A DNA stretch of 64,000 bases from Echinococcus granulosus (lineage: Eukaryota > Platyhelminthes > Cestoda > Cyclophyllidea > Taeniidae). Positions 1 to 11,875 of the stretch are shown here, one piece after another; position 1 is the first letter of the stretch, and each line of letters opens with the position of its first letter. The notes under the pieces were generated by a model, which worked only from the letters and a program-made list of their open reading frames with translations, was not told the DNA's origin and did no database searches. The stretch is taken from the NCBI RefSeq assembly GCF_000524195.1, contig NW_020170445.1, positions 373,422 to 437,421 on the forward strand, written 5' to 3'. The translations under genes and the position numbers were made by a program.

Positions 1-380
1 ATCCATCCTGTATCCATCCATCCATTCATCCATCCATCCATTCATCTTGCACCCGTCAATCCCTCCATCCATCCATCTATCCATGCACCTTCTATCCATC
101 TGTCCTGTATTCATCCATCTATCCATCCGTCCTGTATCCGCCCATCCTGTATGCATCCACTCTCTATCAATCCATCTATCCATCCTCCATTCATTCATCC
201 ATCCATCCTGCGTCCATCCTGTATCCCTCATATATCCATCCATCCTTCTCCATCCATCTATCCATCCTGCATCCATCCATCCTTGATCCATTATTTTATC
301 CATCTATTCATCCATTCTCTATTTATCCATCCTGTGTCAATCCATCTTGTGTCAATCCATCATGTATCCATCCATCCATA
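1..380. repeat. Degenerate (ATCC)n tetranucleotide array
   Basis: The first 380 bases are built almost wholly from CATC/ATCC tetranucleotides with interruptions such as CTGT, TTGT and CTAT, giving a strongly pyrimidine-rich plus strand. The array runs off the left edge of the window, so its full length is unknown. Open frames across it (rich in His, Pro, Ser and Ile) are by-products of the repeat and should not be read as genes. It ends where the sequence becomes ordinary AT-rich DNA. Confidence 0.95.
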
Positions 381-3300
381 TACTAGTTATTTATGTTAAA
401 TGCCTTTGGTGGGATTGATTTCACTCTAGATTTTTACCAAGCTCTTTTAGCGTGTGAGCATTTCAAGTTTTGTCATGACATATTTTCTTTAGTGTGTTCT
501 TTGCATTCTTACTCAACACAATGCAGAAAGCGAGATTGCGAGGAATGCAAGAGTTTAAATAACTTTGTTCATCCCTCAGCTTTGAGCCTTTTTTTAGTTT
601 ATTTTACGCTTATTGTACAGTCTGCTTTTCGAAATGCAAGTCTTATTTAAAGCCCTAATTAAGTCTACCATTTTTTTCTTGCGAAGTTCCAAAGTCTCTA
701 CCATTATCCACGAGGCTGCCATTACGTGCTGCACGAGCCAAGTCTGAAGATACTTTTAGACACGCGATTAGAAGTAGCCGTTGTAACAAAGAGCACGTAG
801 ACTAGACCACTACTAGTAGTAGTGCTGCAAATCCAGAGCTCCATGCTACCGTCGTGGAGACTAACCTATAGCAATCTAGAGGTGCTTGTTGCTTTTAACG
901 GTAAAATTATGTAGCTGCACTGATACAGTCTAGTTATGATTCTTTTGCTAGAGATACAGGCGCGCTGCAAATTCCACCTCTTTGCTGTTCTGCTTGGATG
1001 AGGATGAGGCAACATCTCCCTGTCATCCCATTTCAAGCGTAACTCCAGCCGTTCCACTCAGAGAATCTTTTCCTTCGTACCTTCACGTTGTATCCAGTAG
1101 ATAGATCTCAGCCATGGGCGTTGTCTTCGTCGAGGGAATACTTTAGTTGCCAAGGTCGTCTGTAGTCTACCATGCACACACACACAAAACAGGCGTAGGT
1201 GGGAGTGAGTGAAGCGATGCCTTAGAAATGTGGGTGGCAAATAAACCCTTTTCTTACCTTTTATGACTATTCATTTCCGGTAGACCAAGACACTACGGAA
1301 CTGTTTTCTCACCGATGCTGTGGTCAAGGTTTTTGGGAATTGCAACCAACGGGCTCTCATAACCTTGTCCTGATAGTCCAATTCTGTTACAGGAATCAAA
1401 TGACTTATTCAAAACTCAATAGACTAGCAGTTTCTACAGTTGTGGGATTGAGTTAAATTGGAGTCGTCAAGCCGACAGGCCAGGATCACACCCATCAATT
1501 TTAGGTTAAACTGGACGTACATACTTGATTACCAATTCTAGTGGTATCTGCAGTGTTTCCATTGGTTCCGCCTTCTTGACCTGGCACAACGGATGAGTAA
1601 CATCTGGCTGTGTATATCACAACCAATGAAATTGGAAGTCATTAGAGGGGGCGGGAGTTAACGGTGAAGCCAATAAGTCAGGACGTGGCTTAGGAATGTA
1701 TTTATCAAAGTCGTTTCAAAACGAAATATTTACATTGACTACCGCGTTGGGTTTTTATCATACTAGACCGAATTACAATGAACATTTAAAAACAAAAACG
1801 AATTTCTTAGTCTCTGGTGCTCACCCTGTCCCCAAATATTTTAGGTCAATTTTACTTGCCTACTTGCAAAGATTTAAACATTGCATTGCCTTAAATCACA
1901 GGGACAAAGTAATGAATGCTGACTGAACGGCATTTGAAAAGTACTACCATAGGTCAATGAAATTCTGATCAGCAATTGTTTCATTCCATTGGTTCACAAT
2001 GAGCTTCAACCCGGAATATCACTTAAGAAATCAGAATAATTTCGGTTATCAACTTCGCAAGAATTATCACTGACTCAGAAAACGGCTGTAAACAAACCCA
2101 AAATGTCGATTAGAATGGGGCAAAATTATTACCTGATTAATCACTGATTTGAGTAAAAAAAATTTAATTGACTTTCAAAATAGATTGTACCGAGCGATTG
2201 AGTTAACTAACCAGTGCATCATTAACTCTGGACAACTTGCTTCTAATTACTCCCATCCCCTGTAGTGACGATTTACTTATTTATCTATTTACAGCTCATT
2301 AGCTGTCATTAAACAATTGGTGCAATGAACCCTGGCATTACTGGCTGAACACGAGCCACACCCTAAGCGAAGGAGCAAAGGGTACATAGAATGCAATAAA
2401 ACAACTGCATGCAGGAGATTTTAAAAGTATTTTGGCTTCCAAGGCACTCATCTATGCGTTGCATGGCTATTAGCACTGGTGTTGCAGAGGAACGTGCTAC
2501 CGCTTCAACGCAGACCACCGCCGCATGCGGGTCGTGAACCTGCATTGCATCGCGATTGGCCAAGTCAACTGACCAATAGCGGTGCTGCAGGCATGTGTGA
2601 CTTCTGGCGTTTGCAACAGCGTCAGTCTTTGGTTGAATTGAAGTGGCGACGATGTCACGGTCATAAACACATATAAAACAGTGGATTGGAGTATGACGGT
2701 GAAATTGGGTATACAATAAACTTTTAACTCTATCTGAGTGCTGGTGTCAGCAAGTTACTGGGGTGAAGTTGACAAGCGCATTTGAAATTGGCATATGCCA
2801 AGGAATGCTACAGCCACCTATGAACGAGCTTCATTAAAAAAAACTTTTCGGGGGAATAATTTAATAAGCTGAGAGAAAAGACACTGAAGGTCGTGACATT
2901 TCCTTCTCGGATAGTAATTGCAGGTTGGAACAAGATTATTTCTCAATGTTAGAAAACACAATTTGGAATTTTTTGGAATGTACACGGTTTGCCCACATTT
3001 GAACCAATTCACGGCACGGAATCTAAGAAACACCGAAAATTTACTTCCAAGCCCTGAGCAATTTGTTATTTTCAGGAAGAAACCAAATAAGGGACGACTT
3101 AAGATAGAGTGAAAAAAGAAGAAATACACGCTCCTGTGTATTGTATCAAGGAATGCAAAAATTATATTGCGTAAATAGCTTTCTTGTAGATAATACTGCC
3201 TTATAATCCAAGTACAAAGTGCTGCCGACGTGGCCTCAACCCCAAACCACTGAATGAGGAAATAGCAGCACCTAAACTTATGGCTTTTAAACGGGTATCT

Positions 3301-5237
3301 ACTGAAAGAAATATGCTGTGCAGTAATCTGAATTTTGGCGGTTTTAAAGGAGGATGCATAAGTGTCAAATGGAGCCCTGAGATAGTCTCTCGCATGGATT
3401 AATGCATGGATGCATTTTCCTGCTTTCGGACACTCAGTCAGTTTTAGAATCCCTCACTTCGATACTTTTCGGTGCAACGGGAAGGCATGTTGAAGAAACT
3501 TCATCTTGGCAAAGAGGCAAAATTAGTTAATTAGTCAGGAGAAAGTTGTATTCCACTTCCCATGGAACGATGCACCGCGAGACTACATACCTCATGTCAA
3601 CACTACGCATACCCGTAAGATGTAAATTTGAACTGGGAAGGCTGAGTTATGATGCCTCATTCTCAACCATCACAGAATGAGAGGGATGAACCTGATAAGT
3701 AACACCCTATGCTTAGAATTGCATTTGTCTAATGCAAAGTAGCTGGAAAACCGAGGTGAGGTAGAAAAAGGTGTGGCTAAGGCCAGGTTTTTAGTCTGCA
3801 ATTTTGAAAATAAAGCAGTCTGTGGCAATGAATTTACAAACAATGGCTAAGGGAGAACTCAAATAGTGCTTGTTGGGCTTACTTAGGTGTTTTCAGAAGC
3901 TTTCTGCAGCTACTCCCCTTTTTATTTTGAAATTGACACGAAGTGGCTCAGGTTTCCATAACCTTCATGACTTATTTTATCGTCATTCAGAAGTACTAAA
4001 TGAGAATTTAACTTGTAGATAAAAACAGCCTAGTAATTTGCTGGTTCAGTTTTCATTTTTGCTCACCAACTGGTGCATCATTATCAACAAAAGTTAAATG
4101 GAGAAAATAATATGACTACTTGGTAAAATAAAAATTTGTGCAATTGTGTGCTTAAATAGGTGGGTCCATGAGTCTTTCTAACTTGTACTAATGCTAACTA
4201 TATTGAAAGAAACTATTTAATGGGAGCATTGGCGAACCAGCGGTTAGTTTATTAATATTCATTCACTTTACAAAACACTCTACGCCGACTAAATGAGTAC
4301 GCTTAAAGATGTATGCAAATATAAACAGGAGAATACGAAATCGCCAAAACACGGGATATTAGCGTTTCTCAAGATAATTATAACGATGTTAAATAGCCCT
4401 CCTGTTTTCCTTATTCGTCTCTATTTCTATGCCATCGAAAGGAGTACATCATATAGGAGAGAGCAGCTTTTGTTCCGAAATTGTGGCAAATGCTTACAGG
4501 TTATCAAAGCCTAAAGGGATTTGGCGTTTGATTGAGTGGCGTTGTTTAGGTAACCAGACAGCTTGCAGACCACAAGTTTAATCGAAAAATGTTTAATGCT
4601 AAAATTCGTTGATAGACTTAGAAGAAAAGCTCAAAGCATAACACATTTTGTGTCCCAAACAAACAAAATGGTGTAGTCACCTTTAATGTACGATTTTACC
4701 CAATTATTTTATAATCGACCTGCCATAATTAGATTTAAATATGGCATGGCCAAACAATTCATCAAAAATTATTTACTGCTTATTTTTTTAAAGCAATTTC
4801 TTAGACGCGTAATCTATTTTGGAATTCGGAGCCACAAAACTTTTCTCCCCAACTTGCATTTAAACCTTTCAATGCGCTCTAAATACAAGGCCGTCGAAAT
4901 GGTGTCAGGTGTTTTTGAGAGCGTTAGGCTTTGGTTCTTCGGCGTGGGTATCGTGGGGTTTGTTACGATTAAGGTAGTATATTCCTTCAGTAATGTGTAG
5001 AAGTTTACTTATTTTTTTCGAGTTTTATGTGGATGTTTTTGCATGCCTTGAAATATGCTCAAGCCAAATTCTTCTACAACTAAGGTTTTTTTTGCTATTA
5101 TGTTCTATTTGGGCGTTTTGGCTGAAACCGTAGCTATTACTCTCACTTAGCTGTTTTCTTTTCATTGTTGGTAGGAATCTTGTGAAAGTTTTGGGGGGAC
5201 AATTTCAAAACCAGTATTTTTCAACTGTTAGCAGAAT
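381..5237. other. Intergenic, no recognisable gene
   Basis: I see no conserved protein, tRNA-like box pair or clear mobile element here. There are only short unrelated open frames; the longest, 4686-5000 (+), would give 104 basic, hydrophobic residues and matches no family I know. A short CA run lies near 1172-1186. The sequence just before 5238 ends in a pyrimidine tract and TAG near 5172-5174, which could be a 3' splice site of a 5' UTR intron or of a trans-spliced leader for the downstream ALG10 gene; that is inference only. Confidence 0.6.
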
Positions 5238-6581
5238 ATGTTGAGGCGAAGAAAAGCGCTTCTCGTTGCTCTTGCTTATACACTGGTTCTCTGTGGTGTT
5301 GTTCACTATTTCGTGAATCCAGTGCAACCTACCGCTTACATGGACGAGGTATTCCACGAAGAACAGACTATCAGCTACCTTCACGGCGAGTGGCAAAAAT
5401 GGAATCCTAAGATCACCACTCCTCCAGGACTATATGTTCTAACCACTTTCCTCTGGAAGGTCCTTCCTTTTCGAGCCTGTGTTGAGAACTTTCGATTCCT
5501 AAATTGCTTCATCGGCGGTGCCAATTTCATCCTCCTTGCTGAATTAACGCAGAGCATTCTTTCCGCCCTTACCATCTCCACTCTACCTGTTCTTTTCTTC
5601 ACAGCCATTCTCTTCTATACCGATCAGCTGTCACTCCTTGCTCTTCTCCTGACCCTTCATGCTCAACGCTCTTCCCTCTCTTCCCTAGCGCTCCTGTTTG
5701 GTTGCTTCGCTTGTTTTGTACGTCAAACCAACGTGGTCTGGCTAGCATTCATGATTGGCCAGGAGGCCATTCAGCGACTAGCTCGCACCCAGTCCTGTGC
5801 TCGAAAAACTGCTCTACAGTGGTGCATTTATCTGATCAAACATCCTGGCCATATCGTCACCTCATGCTTCAAGGCAGCTCTCCTAGATGCTCCCCATCAC
5901 ACTGCCACGATCGTTCTCTTTGCCACTTTCGTCATTGTTTTTAACCAGGGAGATATTGTCCTCGGTGATCGCAGTGCTCACAAACCCACGTTGCATGTCC
6001 CTCAGATCTTCTATCTCTTCGTCTTCTGTGCTCTCCATACACCAACCGCCTTCCTTCGCTACCTCTACACCACTTTGTATGTTCCAAGACGCCTCTCCCT
6101 GATCACCTCGATCTGGATCACCCTACTGCTTTTCTTGACTGTCGTGGTGATTGATCGCTTCACTGTGGAGCATCCTTACCTCCTAGCCGACAATCGTCAC
6201 TACACTTTCTATTTGTGGTCACGGTTATTTCGTCGATACAAAAGCTTCCGATACACTCTGGCACCTGTCTACATCATATGTGGAGACTACGTGTGCCGTG
6301 GCTTACGTGGAGGCAGTGTATCGGAGTTTCTGACAAGTTTAGGCTATCTTGTGGCCATTGCACTGGTTCTAGTGCCAGCGGGTTTATTGGAACCGAGGTA
6401 CTTCATCGCACCGTACGTAGTTTGGCGGTTGACCAGACCACGGATTCGTGAGGAAAGGAGTTACCCTGTCGTGGAGGTGGCCATGAATGCCTTCATCAAT
6501 GCTGTTACTGTCCACATTTTTGCGTTCTATCCCTTCAGGTGGTTGTCACAGCCCTTTACTTGGCAGCGATTTATGTGGTAG
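5238..6581 (+). CDS. ALG10: ALG10/DIE2 alpha-1,2-glucosyltransferase
   Basis: This 447-residue protein is a Dol-P-Glc:Glc2Man9GlcNAc2-PP-dolichol alpha-1,2-glucosyltransferase. The family adds the third and last glucose to the lipid-linked oligosaccharide on the ER lumenal side, before transfer to protein by oligosaccharyltransferase. Family marks are visible from end to end: a basic N-terminus and signal anchor (about residues 1-27), the acidic lumenal motif YMDEVFHEEQ (34-43), WNPKITTPPGLYVLT (55-69), many hydrophobic segments, LLEPRYF (383-389) and the characteristic last residues QRFMW. Length is close to the usual 450-475. The start is the first ATG, with A at -3. It is intronless here. 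Downstream, an AATAAA lies at 6941-6946. Two truncated copies of its 3' two-thirds lie elsewhere in the window on the other strand. The assignment is firm; activity is inferred. Confidence 0.96.
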   Translation: MLRRRKALLVALAYTLVLCGVVHYFVNPVQPTAYMDEVFHEEQTISYLHGEWQKWNPKITTPPGLYVLTTFLWKVLPFRACVENFRFLNCFIGGANFILLAELTQSILSALTISTLPVLFFTAILFYTDQLSLLALLLTLHAQRSSLSSLALLFGCFACFVRQTNVVWLAFMIGQEAIQRLARTQSCARKTALQWCIYLIKHPGHIVTSCFKAALLDAPHHTATIVLFATFVIVFNQGDIVLGDRSAHKPTLHVPQIFYLFVFCALHTPTAFLRYLYTTLYVPRRLSLITSIWITLLLFLTVVVIDRFTVEHPYLLADNRHYTFYLWSRLFRRYKSFRYTLAPVYIICGDYVCRGLRGGSVSEFLTSLGYLVAIALVLVPAGLLEPRYFIAPYVVWRLTRPRIREERSYPVVEVAMNAFINAVTVHIFAFYPFRWLSQPFTWQRFMW

Positions 6582-6940
6582 ACTGTTGAAACCTGATTTG
6601 CAAGCCACCTTTATTTCCCAGTTAATTTGGTTGGTTACTTTTTGCATTTTCTTACCTATCTTTGAATTTATGGTGTTGAAGTGCCCTTGCTTCTTTTTGA
6701 CAAGGCAATGCACATATTTGTATAAAAGTTAATTTCAAAATTGTCTTACCGTTTGATATCTTTTCGTTGGATCAGTTGAGATACTCCATGTTACATTCTA
6801 CATGATGCTAGTATTTGCGACAGGAGAGTTTACATCCCGTGTAGATGGACGATTAGAAAAGGCATCGTTTTATCAAACACCTCTCCCACCTTGATAATTA
6901 GCTTCGGGATCTTGGACGTTCAATAGCATTAACTTTTCGA

Positions 6941-6946
6941 AATAAA
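6941..6946 (+). promoter_or_regulatory. Candidate poly(A) signal of ALG10
   Basis: Canonical AATAAA, about 360 bases after the ALG10 stop codon and the first such hexamer on that strand. The cleavage site is not identifiable, so this is a positional inference. Confidence 0.4.
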
Positions 6947-8537
6947 GGAATTAACAGCCATGGAGCAAGAATACTGAGTGGCAACTGAACTACTGGTACC
7001 AAATGAAATGTCATTGCCATTGAAATAGTCACAATAATTTGATAAGGGCGGTTTTAAATGAAATTCGCTTGATTGCTGATGGTATGACACGAATAAGTAG
7101 TAGTGTAGATAGTGGCAGAGATGCGTGGATTTAGTGGGCCTGTCAGTCAGTCTTCGGCACATGCCGCTAATCCCACAGCTCTTCTTCAAGTTGGTACTGC
7201 ATGGTCATCCACAGTGGTGCTTTGGTTGATCACAGCTTCAGCGAAGACGCAGGCGCTACATTGGTTGTACCGACAAGCGAATCCAATCTAAATGAATAAA
7301 TATCCTGACTTCTGAGGTTGAATGTAAAACCTCACTGTGATGGAAGTAAGGCTTCTCTGCGGACGGATGCTTCTCTGTTAATCTCTAAGCAGAGGTGTTG
7401 CAGCTGATGTCTACCCTTCACAACTGCAGTACTTCCTTTTTCTCCATGAAGGTCATTAAGTTCTGAAATGGGTGGTTTGTAAAGTACTAAGTACATTGCG
7501 ATGGCCTACGCGGAGGATTGACTAGAGGAAAGTGCCAAGAACAACAGGTAGAATGAGAGATGGGCTGTGTCGTGCCCTCGGCCAAAGTACAACGAAAGCT
7601 TCCCTGGATTTTGCGATGGGGTAATCTTTTCCCAAACTTTATTTAGTTCATTGAATTCCAAATTAGCACGCATTTTAAATTATTTACCATTGGGAGTAGC
7701 CCCGGTGATAAAAGAAATTTGATTTTCATTCTCTGATTTACCTTTCCAACTCCAAGTCTGGGGAATAATCCATATATGCAGGAAACTGTCGCCCTCTCCT
7801 CTAGCAAACCAAAAATGTGTATTTTTTGCGTCTTTTTTGATTGTAGGTGGTATTTGTTGGAGTTCTGCAGATGCCCTTAGCTCCTAATTCATGCTGACCA
7901 CCCAAGCTACTTCGGCTGTCCCACTCCTGCTTCCCCTTAGAATGGCGGCTTACTTATGCATTGAAAATCCCTTCCATTGCTCTATCGGTAGGATTGAGGG
8001 GAAACGGGGGAAGATGTAAATGATGAAAGGTGGTCTAACAAACTGAAGAATCACGGACACTGCGTTGAATGTGTGTGTGGACAGGTAAGATGTTTTCCGG
8101 GTTAGGAGATGACACGATGAGTCACACAGAAGGGGGGGGAGGACGCATAGACATCACACTGACGCATTCCTCTGGGTGTGGTACCCTATCCAAAACACAA
8201 AATGCCAGAGTCCGGCATACCCGTAATGAAGCAGGCGGTTGATTTACTGCCTAATTCGCGCCAGCAAAGATCTCGTTCCTATGACGGTAGTAGATGAATA
8301 TTTTGATTACGGAAGGCGGAATTTTCTGGATGGATGTCATAAAGTCTAATACCTTTTCTCGATTGATCTAGTGTTCCAAAGTCTGGTGACATGCAGTCTG
8401 AAGGCACTTGTCTTTTTGCATTTCCTCGTTTGTTTCGTGCAACTGCCATCCCAGTCCATCTTGAGGAAGCTTGACTGCTTTCTCTTCTCTGTTACTGTCT
8501 AGGGCGCAACGACGGCGCATCCAGCGAGGGTGGTGTC
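6947..8537. other. Intergenic, no recognisable gene
   Basis: No family matches and no repeat family shared with the rest of the window was noticed. A G run lies near 8132-8139. Confidence 0.5.
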
Positions 8538-8790
8538 GCAGAATGTTGCGCAATTAATGCAATGCTTCATTCGTGATTCACAGCCGCTTTCATGGGGCCG
8601 CTTTCCTGATTACGTGGGTGATGTTTCTCCTAATGATGACTATTTTTCGTGTTGCTCTGTTTGTGGATCACTTGTTTGTTACGTGGTCACTAAAAGCGAA
8701 ACTACCGGATTTGAATCTACCGACAAGATTGGCGAAATGCAAGTTTCATGTTACCAACTCTTTCTACTAGGTTCTAATAAGTATCACTGA
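8538..8790 (+). other. Possible exon or ORF, unidentified
   Basis: A frame open from before 8538 to a TGA at 8790 encodes about 83 residues of balanced, Cys- and Asp-containing composition (it includes GRFPDYVGDVSPNDDY). It follows a CAG that could be a splice acceptor. A second frame, 8573-8770, is also open and would give a hydrophobic segment, so which of the two (if either) is coding cannot be decided. It lies about 0.9 kb upstream of the exon chain beginning at 9679 and might belong to the same gene. No family is recognised. Confidence 0.2.
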
Positions 8791-9678
8791 AGGGTAGAAA
8801 TCTTATTTTCATTTTTCTGAATAAAATTGAGGCTTTCGTTACGTTTCATCTTATTAATCTATTTCATTTTGTCGCTCACCCTAGTAAGCGATTCACGCTT
8901 ACTTGAAGTAGTAATTTGGAGTTATTTTCTATGCAGCTAGGCCGCGCCTATCTACTTTTAGTTAAATAGCTATGCGATGACTGGTTTTAAAATCTTTTTT
9001 TAGATCTCGGATTTTTGAAGACTCTGACAAGCTGGCAATTAGTTCTTTACTAAAATCGCCCACATTAGCTATCAACACAAACTTACGCGAAATAAAGACT
9101 AAATTATTTATGATTTTGCTTTTTAGGCGGTTAGTTTCATCGACTTAAAATCGGTTTGGCACATCTCGAGCATACACATTTTGCTAGTGGTCAATGCATT
9201 ACCCTTAAATTATCTCCAAATTTTTATGTTGCCTTAACCTGGGATTAGACTTGAACGTAAGCACTTTTCGTGTGGAGGAATTTTGGATTGCATTTCTGCC
9301 TTACTTTTCAAGTTGAGTGAGATGGATTAATGTTCCATGTGTCCAAGTAGATGAAACTATTTCGTAGGCTGCCTAGAAGCACGTTGTCAAAATCCGTCAT
9401 ATTTAGCCTGACAGTACCCACACAAGTAATGTTTTCAAAACCCTAGCCAGGAAGTAGGCTTAAAAGTAGTATCTCTTTCTACTTCCCTTTCATCTTGTCC
9501 TCCCAACAGGCTCTGAGAGAGTTTCCTAATTAACTGTGACAAATGTTTTTCCCTACGAAACGCGAATCTTCCTAACTACCTAATAGAAAGTAGATTTGGG
9601 TTACTTCTCATCCATTGAACTTTAGTAGATACTCATTACTATTGGTGTAAAAGTCTATTTTGCTTCTCTTCGGTGCAG
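8791..9678. other. No gene recognised
   Basis: AT-rich sequence without a family match. If the frame at 8538-8790 and the exon at 9679 belong to one gene, this would be an intron. Confidence 0.4.
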
Positions 9679-11746
9679 ATTTTGGTGGTTCCGCTGGAGC
9701 GACTAGCCTACATGGACCTCGCACCACCTGACATCTACCATGGCGCACCGGCGCGGCTGAGAATGGGTCCCCTTTTGCGTTGCCTCTTCGAGTGCTTCTC
9801 TACGGAAGCGTTAATTGCGTGAGATGGTCAGTTAACCAACCTTCCTGATTCTGTGGACACTAATGCTGCACTCTTCTTAACTCACATGATACAGGAGGAC
9901 AGGCTGACCGTTACCTCAGCAGCCCAGATGGCCCTTCAATTGGTGGCATCTAGACAAATTTACAAGGTTATCCATCTTTGTGATGAACTTTCTGTCAAAA
10001 CTCAAATTGTAATAAGCCTAAAGTAGCAAATCACCATTTTTTGTGGTTTCGAGGTTCACTTACTGCTATTCTAGACGATATGTCCTTCCATTTTTAGTAA
10101 TCTAGTTGTCTCTCCCACTTTTTCTCCTACGAGACAAGTTCAATTCCAATGCGAATATTCGGATTTATAAAAGAAAACATCGAGCTTCGAGGAATGAAAG
10201 TGCACTTGCTTTTAGCACAGTTTATTACCGCCATGCTTGTCCACTTTCATCAGCTTAAAACCAGTGCGCAGAAGGTAGTCTCGGGCTAAAAAGATGGGTC
10301 AGCACGACTGAATTAACCTCGGATAGCCTGCTTTACTTAGACTTGGCTGTCGTTACCTTGTTGGTGCGCAACGTTGAAACGGCAGATGCTGACGAATGGG
10401 TGTGTTGTGTTTACTGCCTCTACCAAAGAAAGATTTTATGTCTTATGCAGCTTTGTGGGATGCCAGGTTATGCCTCATGAGGACATTCAGAATTGCGTAC
10501 TGATTGGAAGTTGATAGGGCCGGCTGCTGTGCTAAGAGTGGGGGAATCACTAGTGTGAAGAGCGTTACTGAAGGACGTACAAGGGGCCGTCTTTTGAGTA
10601 TTTACACCAGTTAACCAAATAGCTTGCTGCTGAGAGTACCATCACCGTACGTACTGTACATCGACTGAAGTCCTCTGTAGGTGTCCGTAGTTGTTCTCGG
10701 GTTCGGGTTTAGCGCGTTCATCCACCACCGAACGGTGTACCATTGATACACGCACTGCCAATGTTGTTTGTTACCCTAGTTAATGATATTAAAAGAAATG
10801 GGTCGGTTAGTGAAACGTAGATGCGTTGTTAAAGAGCCTACAATCAAAGCTATCGCAAATATTCGTACTTTCAGCTTCTGGACCTACCAAAGTTTGTTCC
10901 ACCCTGCCTGAACCAGTATCTGCCAAAAAATGGGTTTGCGATGAAGCGGACAGCGACTGGCGATTGTGGCTTTGGTGGTAGCTCCGCTCACAGTCGCAAT
11001 TACGCCTCCGCTTTCGTTGTCAATGTCGCTACTAGCGGTGTCAAAGTAATAAAATATTATCAGCAAAAACGGGAGGAAGAATCGAATGTGGATGCAAAGG
11101 CATCCCTGACTGGATCGCAAATTCCCTTTTAGCCGTCTAGACTCTACCTCCTGGTGTTGTCGCTGTTCCTCTCCTTGTCTGTGTCTGTACCCTACTTCTC
11201 CCTCTCACTCTCTCTATGGCCATCTATATGTCCCGGTGCAGATATCTGCCTGACTCAAAAATGGTTGATTCGAGCAGTTGAGTTATGTTTCTTGTCTATC
11301 TTGGTTAGAATGGTTATGATGGATAGGATTAGGCTGCCTGGGAGACGTTAGTTCGCAAGCTCGCTTTCTTACCACTTTATTTAAGGTCTCGACTCAAACG
11401 ATTGGAAGATTGATGAACCGAAGGACCTGTGCAAGTGGTGTGGGAGAGGAGAGCTATCAAAGTGGCACACTGATAATCGCATGAAGGAGGTCAGTCTACT
11501 AACCGAATGAAAGCAAAAACCTCTCTGTCTAAAACATTTTGACGGATATCGCCATTGTAGCATAAATTAAAGTGGCTATCCTCATAAGGTCTTAGAGAAA
11601 TTCAGGCATCTCTTACTGTGGCCAACAACGTAGCGGAGGCGTTACCTCTAAAGATGTGGTTACACAAGAGAACAGTGGCGGTGTACTATACTCCCACTGT
11701 GGAGGCCGTGGGTGTAGAGGCGGAAAAGTCTGATTACTGCAAGTAA
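9679..11746 (+). CDS. Unidentified multi-exon gene (exon candidates)
   Basis: Several open segments with matching splice phases line up on the plus strand. Exon a: 9679-9818, after TGCAG, ending phase 2 before GTGAGA. Exon b: 9903-9966, starting with one base that completes the codon, ending phase 0 before GTTATC. Exon c: 10216-10274, after TTTTAG, ending phase 2. Exon d: 10303-10399, after a possible 28-base intron. Terminal pair: 11386-11489 (ends GAG before GTCAGT) and 11606-11746 (after TTCAG, stop TAA), which join in phase 0. The pieces read like ordinary globular protein, for example LLRCLFECFSTEALIA in exon a, KDLCKWCGRGELSKWH at 11386-11489 and LPLKMWLHKRTVAVYYTP in the last exon. AATAAA follows at 11870-11875. 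The link from 10399 to 11386 is not resolved; a 16-base exon near 10450 would restore phase but is speculative. The 5' end is missing. I do not recognise the family. Confidence 0.4.
11154..11220 (+). repeat. CT-rich low-complexity tract
   Basis: Stretch of CTCT, TCTC and TCCC blocks giving a Leu/Ser-rich frame. It lies within the supposed intron before the exon at 11386. No coding meaning is claimed. Confidence 0.6.
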
Positions 11747-11869
11747 TTAGCGTAGTTGTGGCTCTGCTTCAACACCACCCCCTCATTAAGCCTTCACGGT
11801 CCTAATTCTACATCTTTGCATTGCCTCTAATTCCTAAGCTAATAGGCTTTACTGATTAAGTGGAAGAAA

Positions 11870-11875
11870 AATAAA
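11870..11875 (+). promoter_or_regulatory. Candidate poly(A) signal
   Basis: AATAAA about 124 bases after the TAA of the last exon candidate at 11606-11746. Its presence at a usual distance supports that exon being terminal. Confidence 0.4.

Noticed and set aside
47..399. Two open frames rich in His, Pro and Ser
   Set aside because: They are translations of the ATCC array and exist in several frames at once.
9679..9966. Resemblance of RCLFECFSTEALIAL to a DENN-domain segment
   Set aside because: Only a short hydrophobic pattern agrees; the following residues do not continue the domain, so no family name was given.
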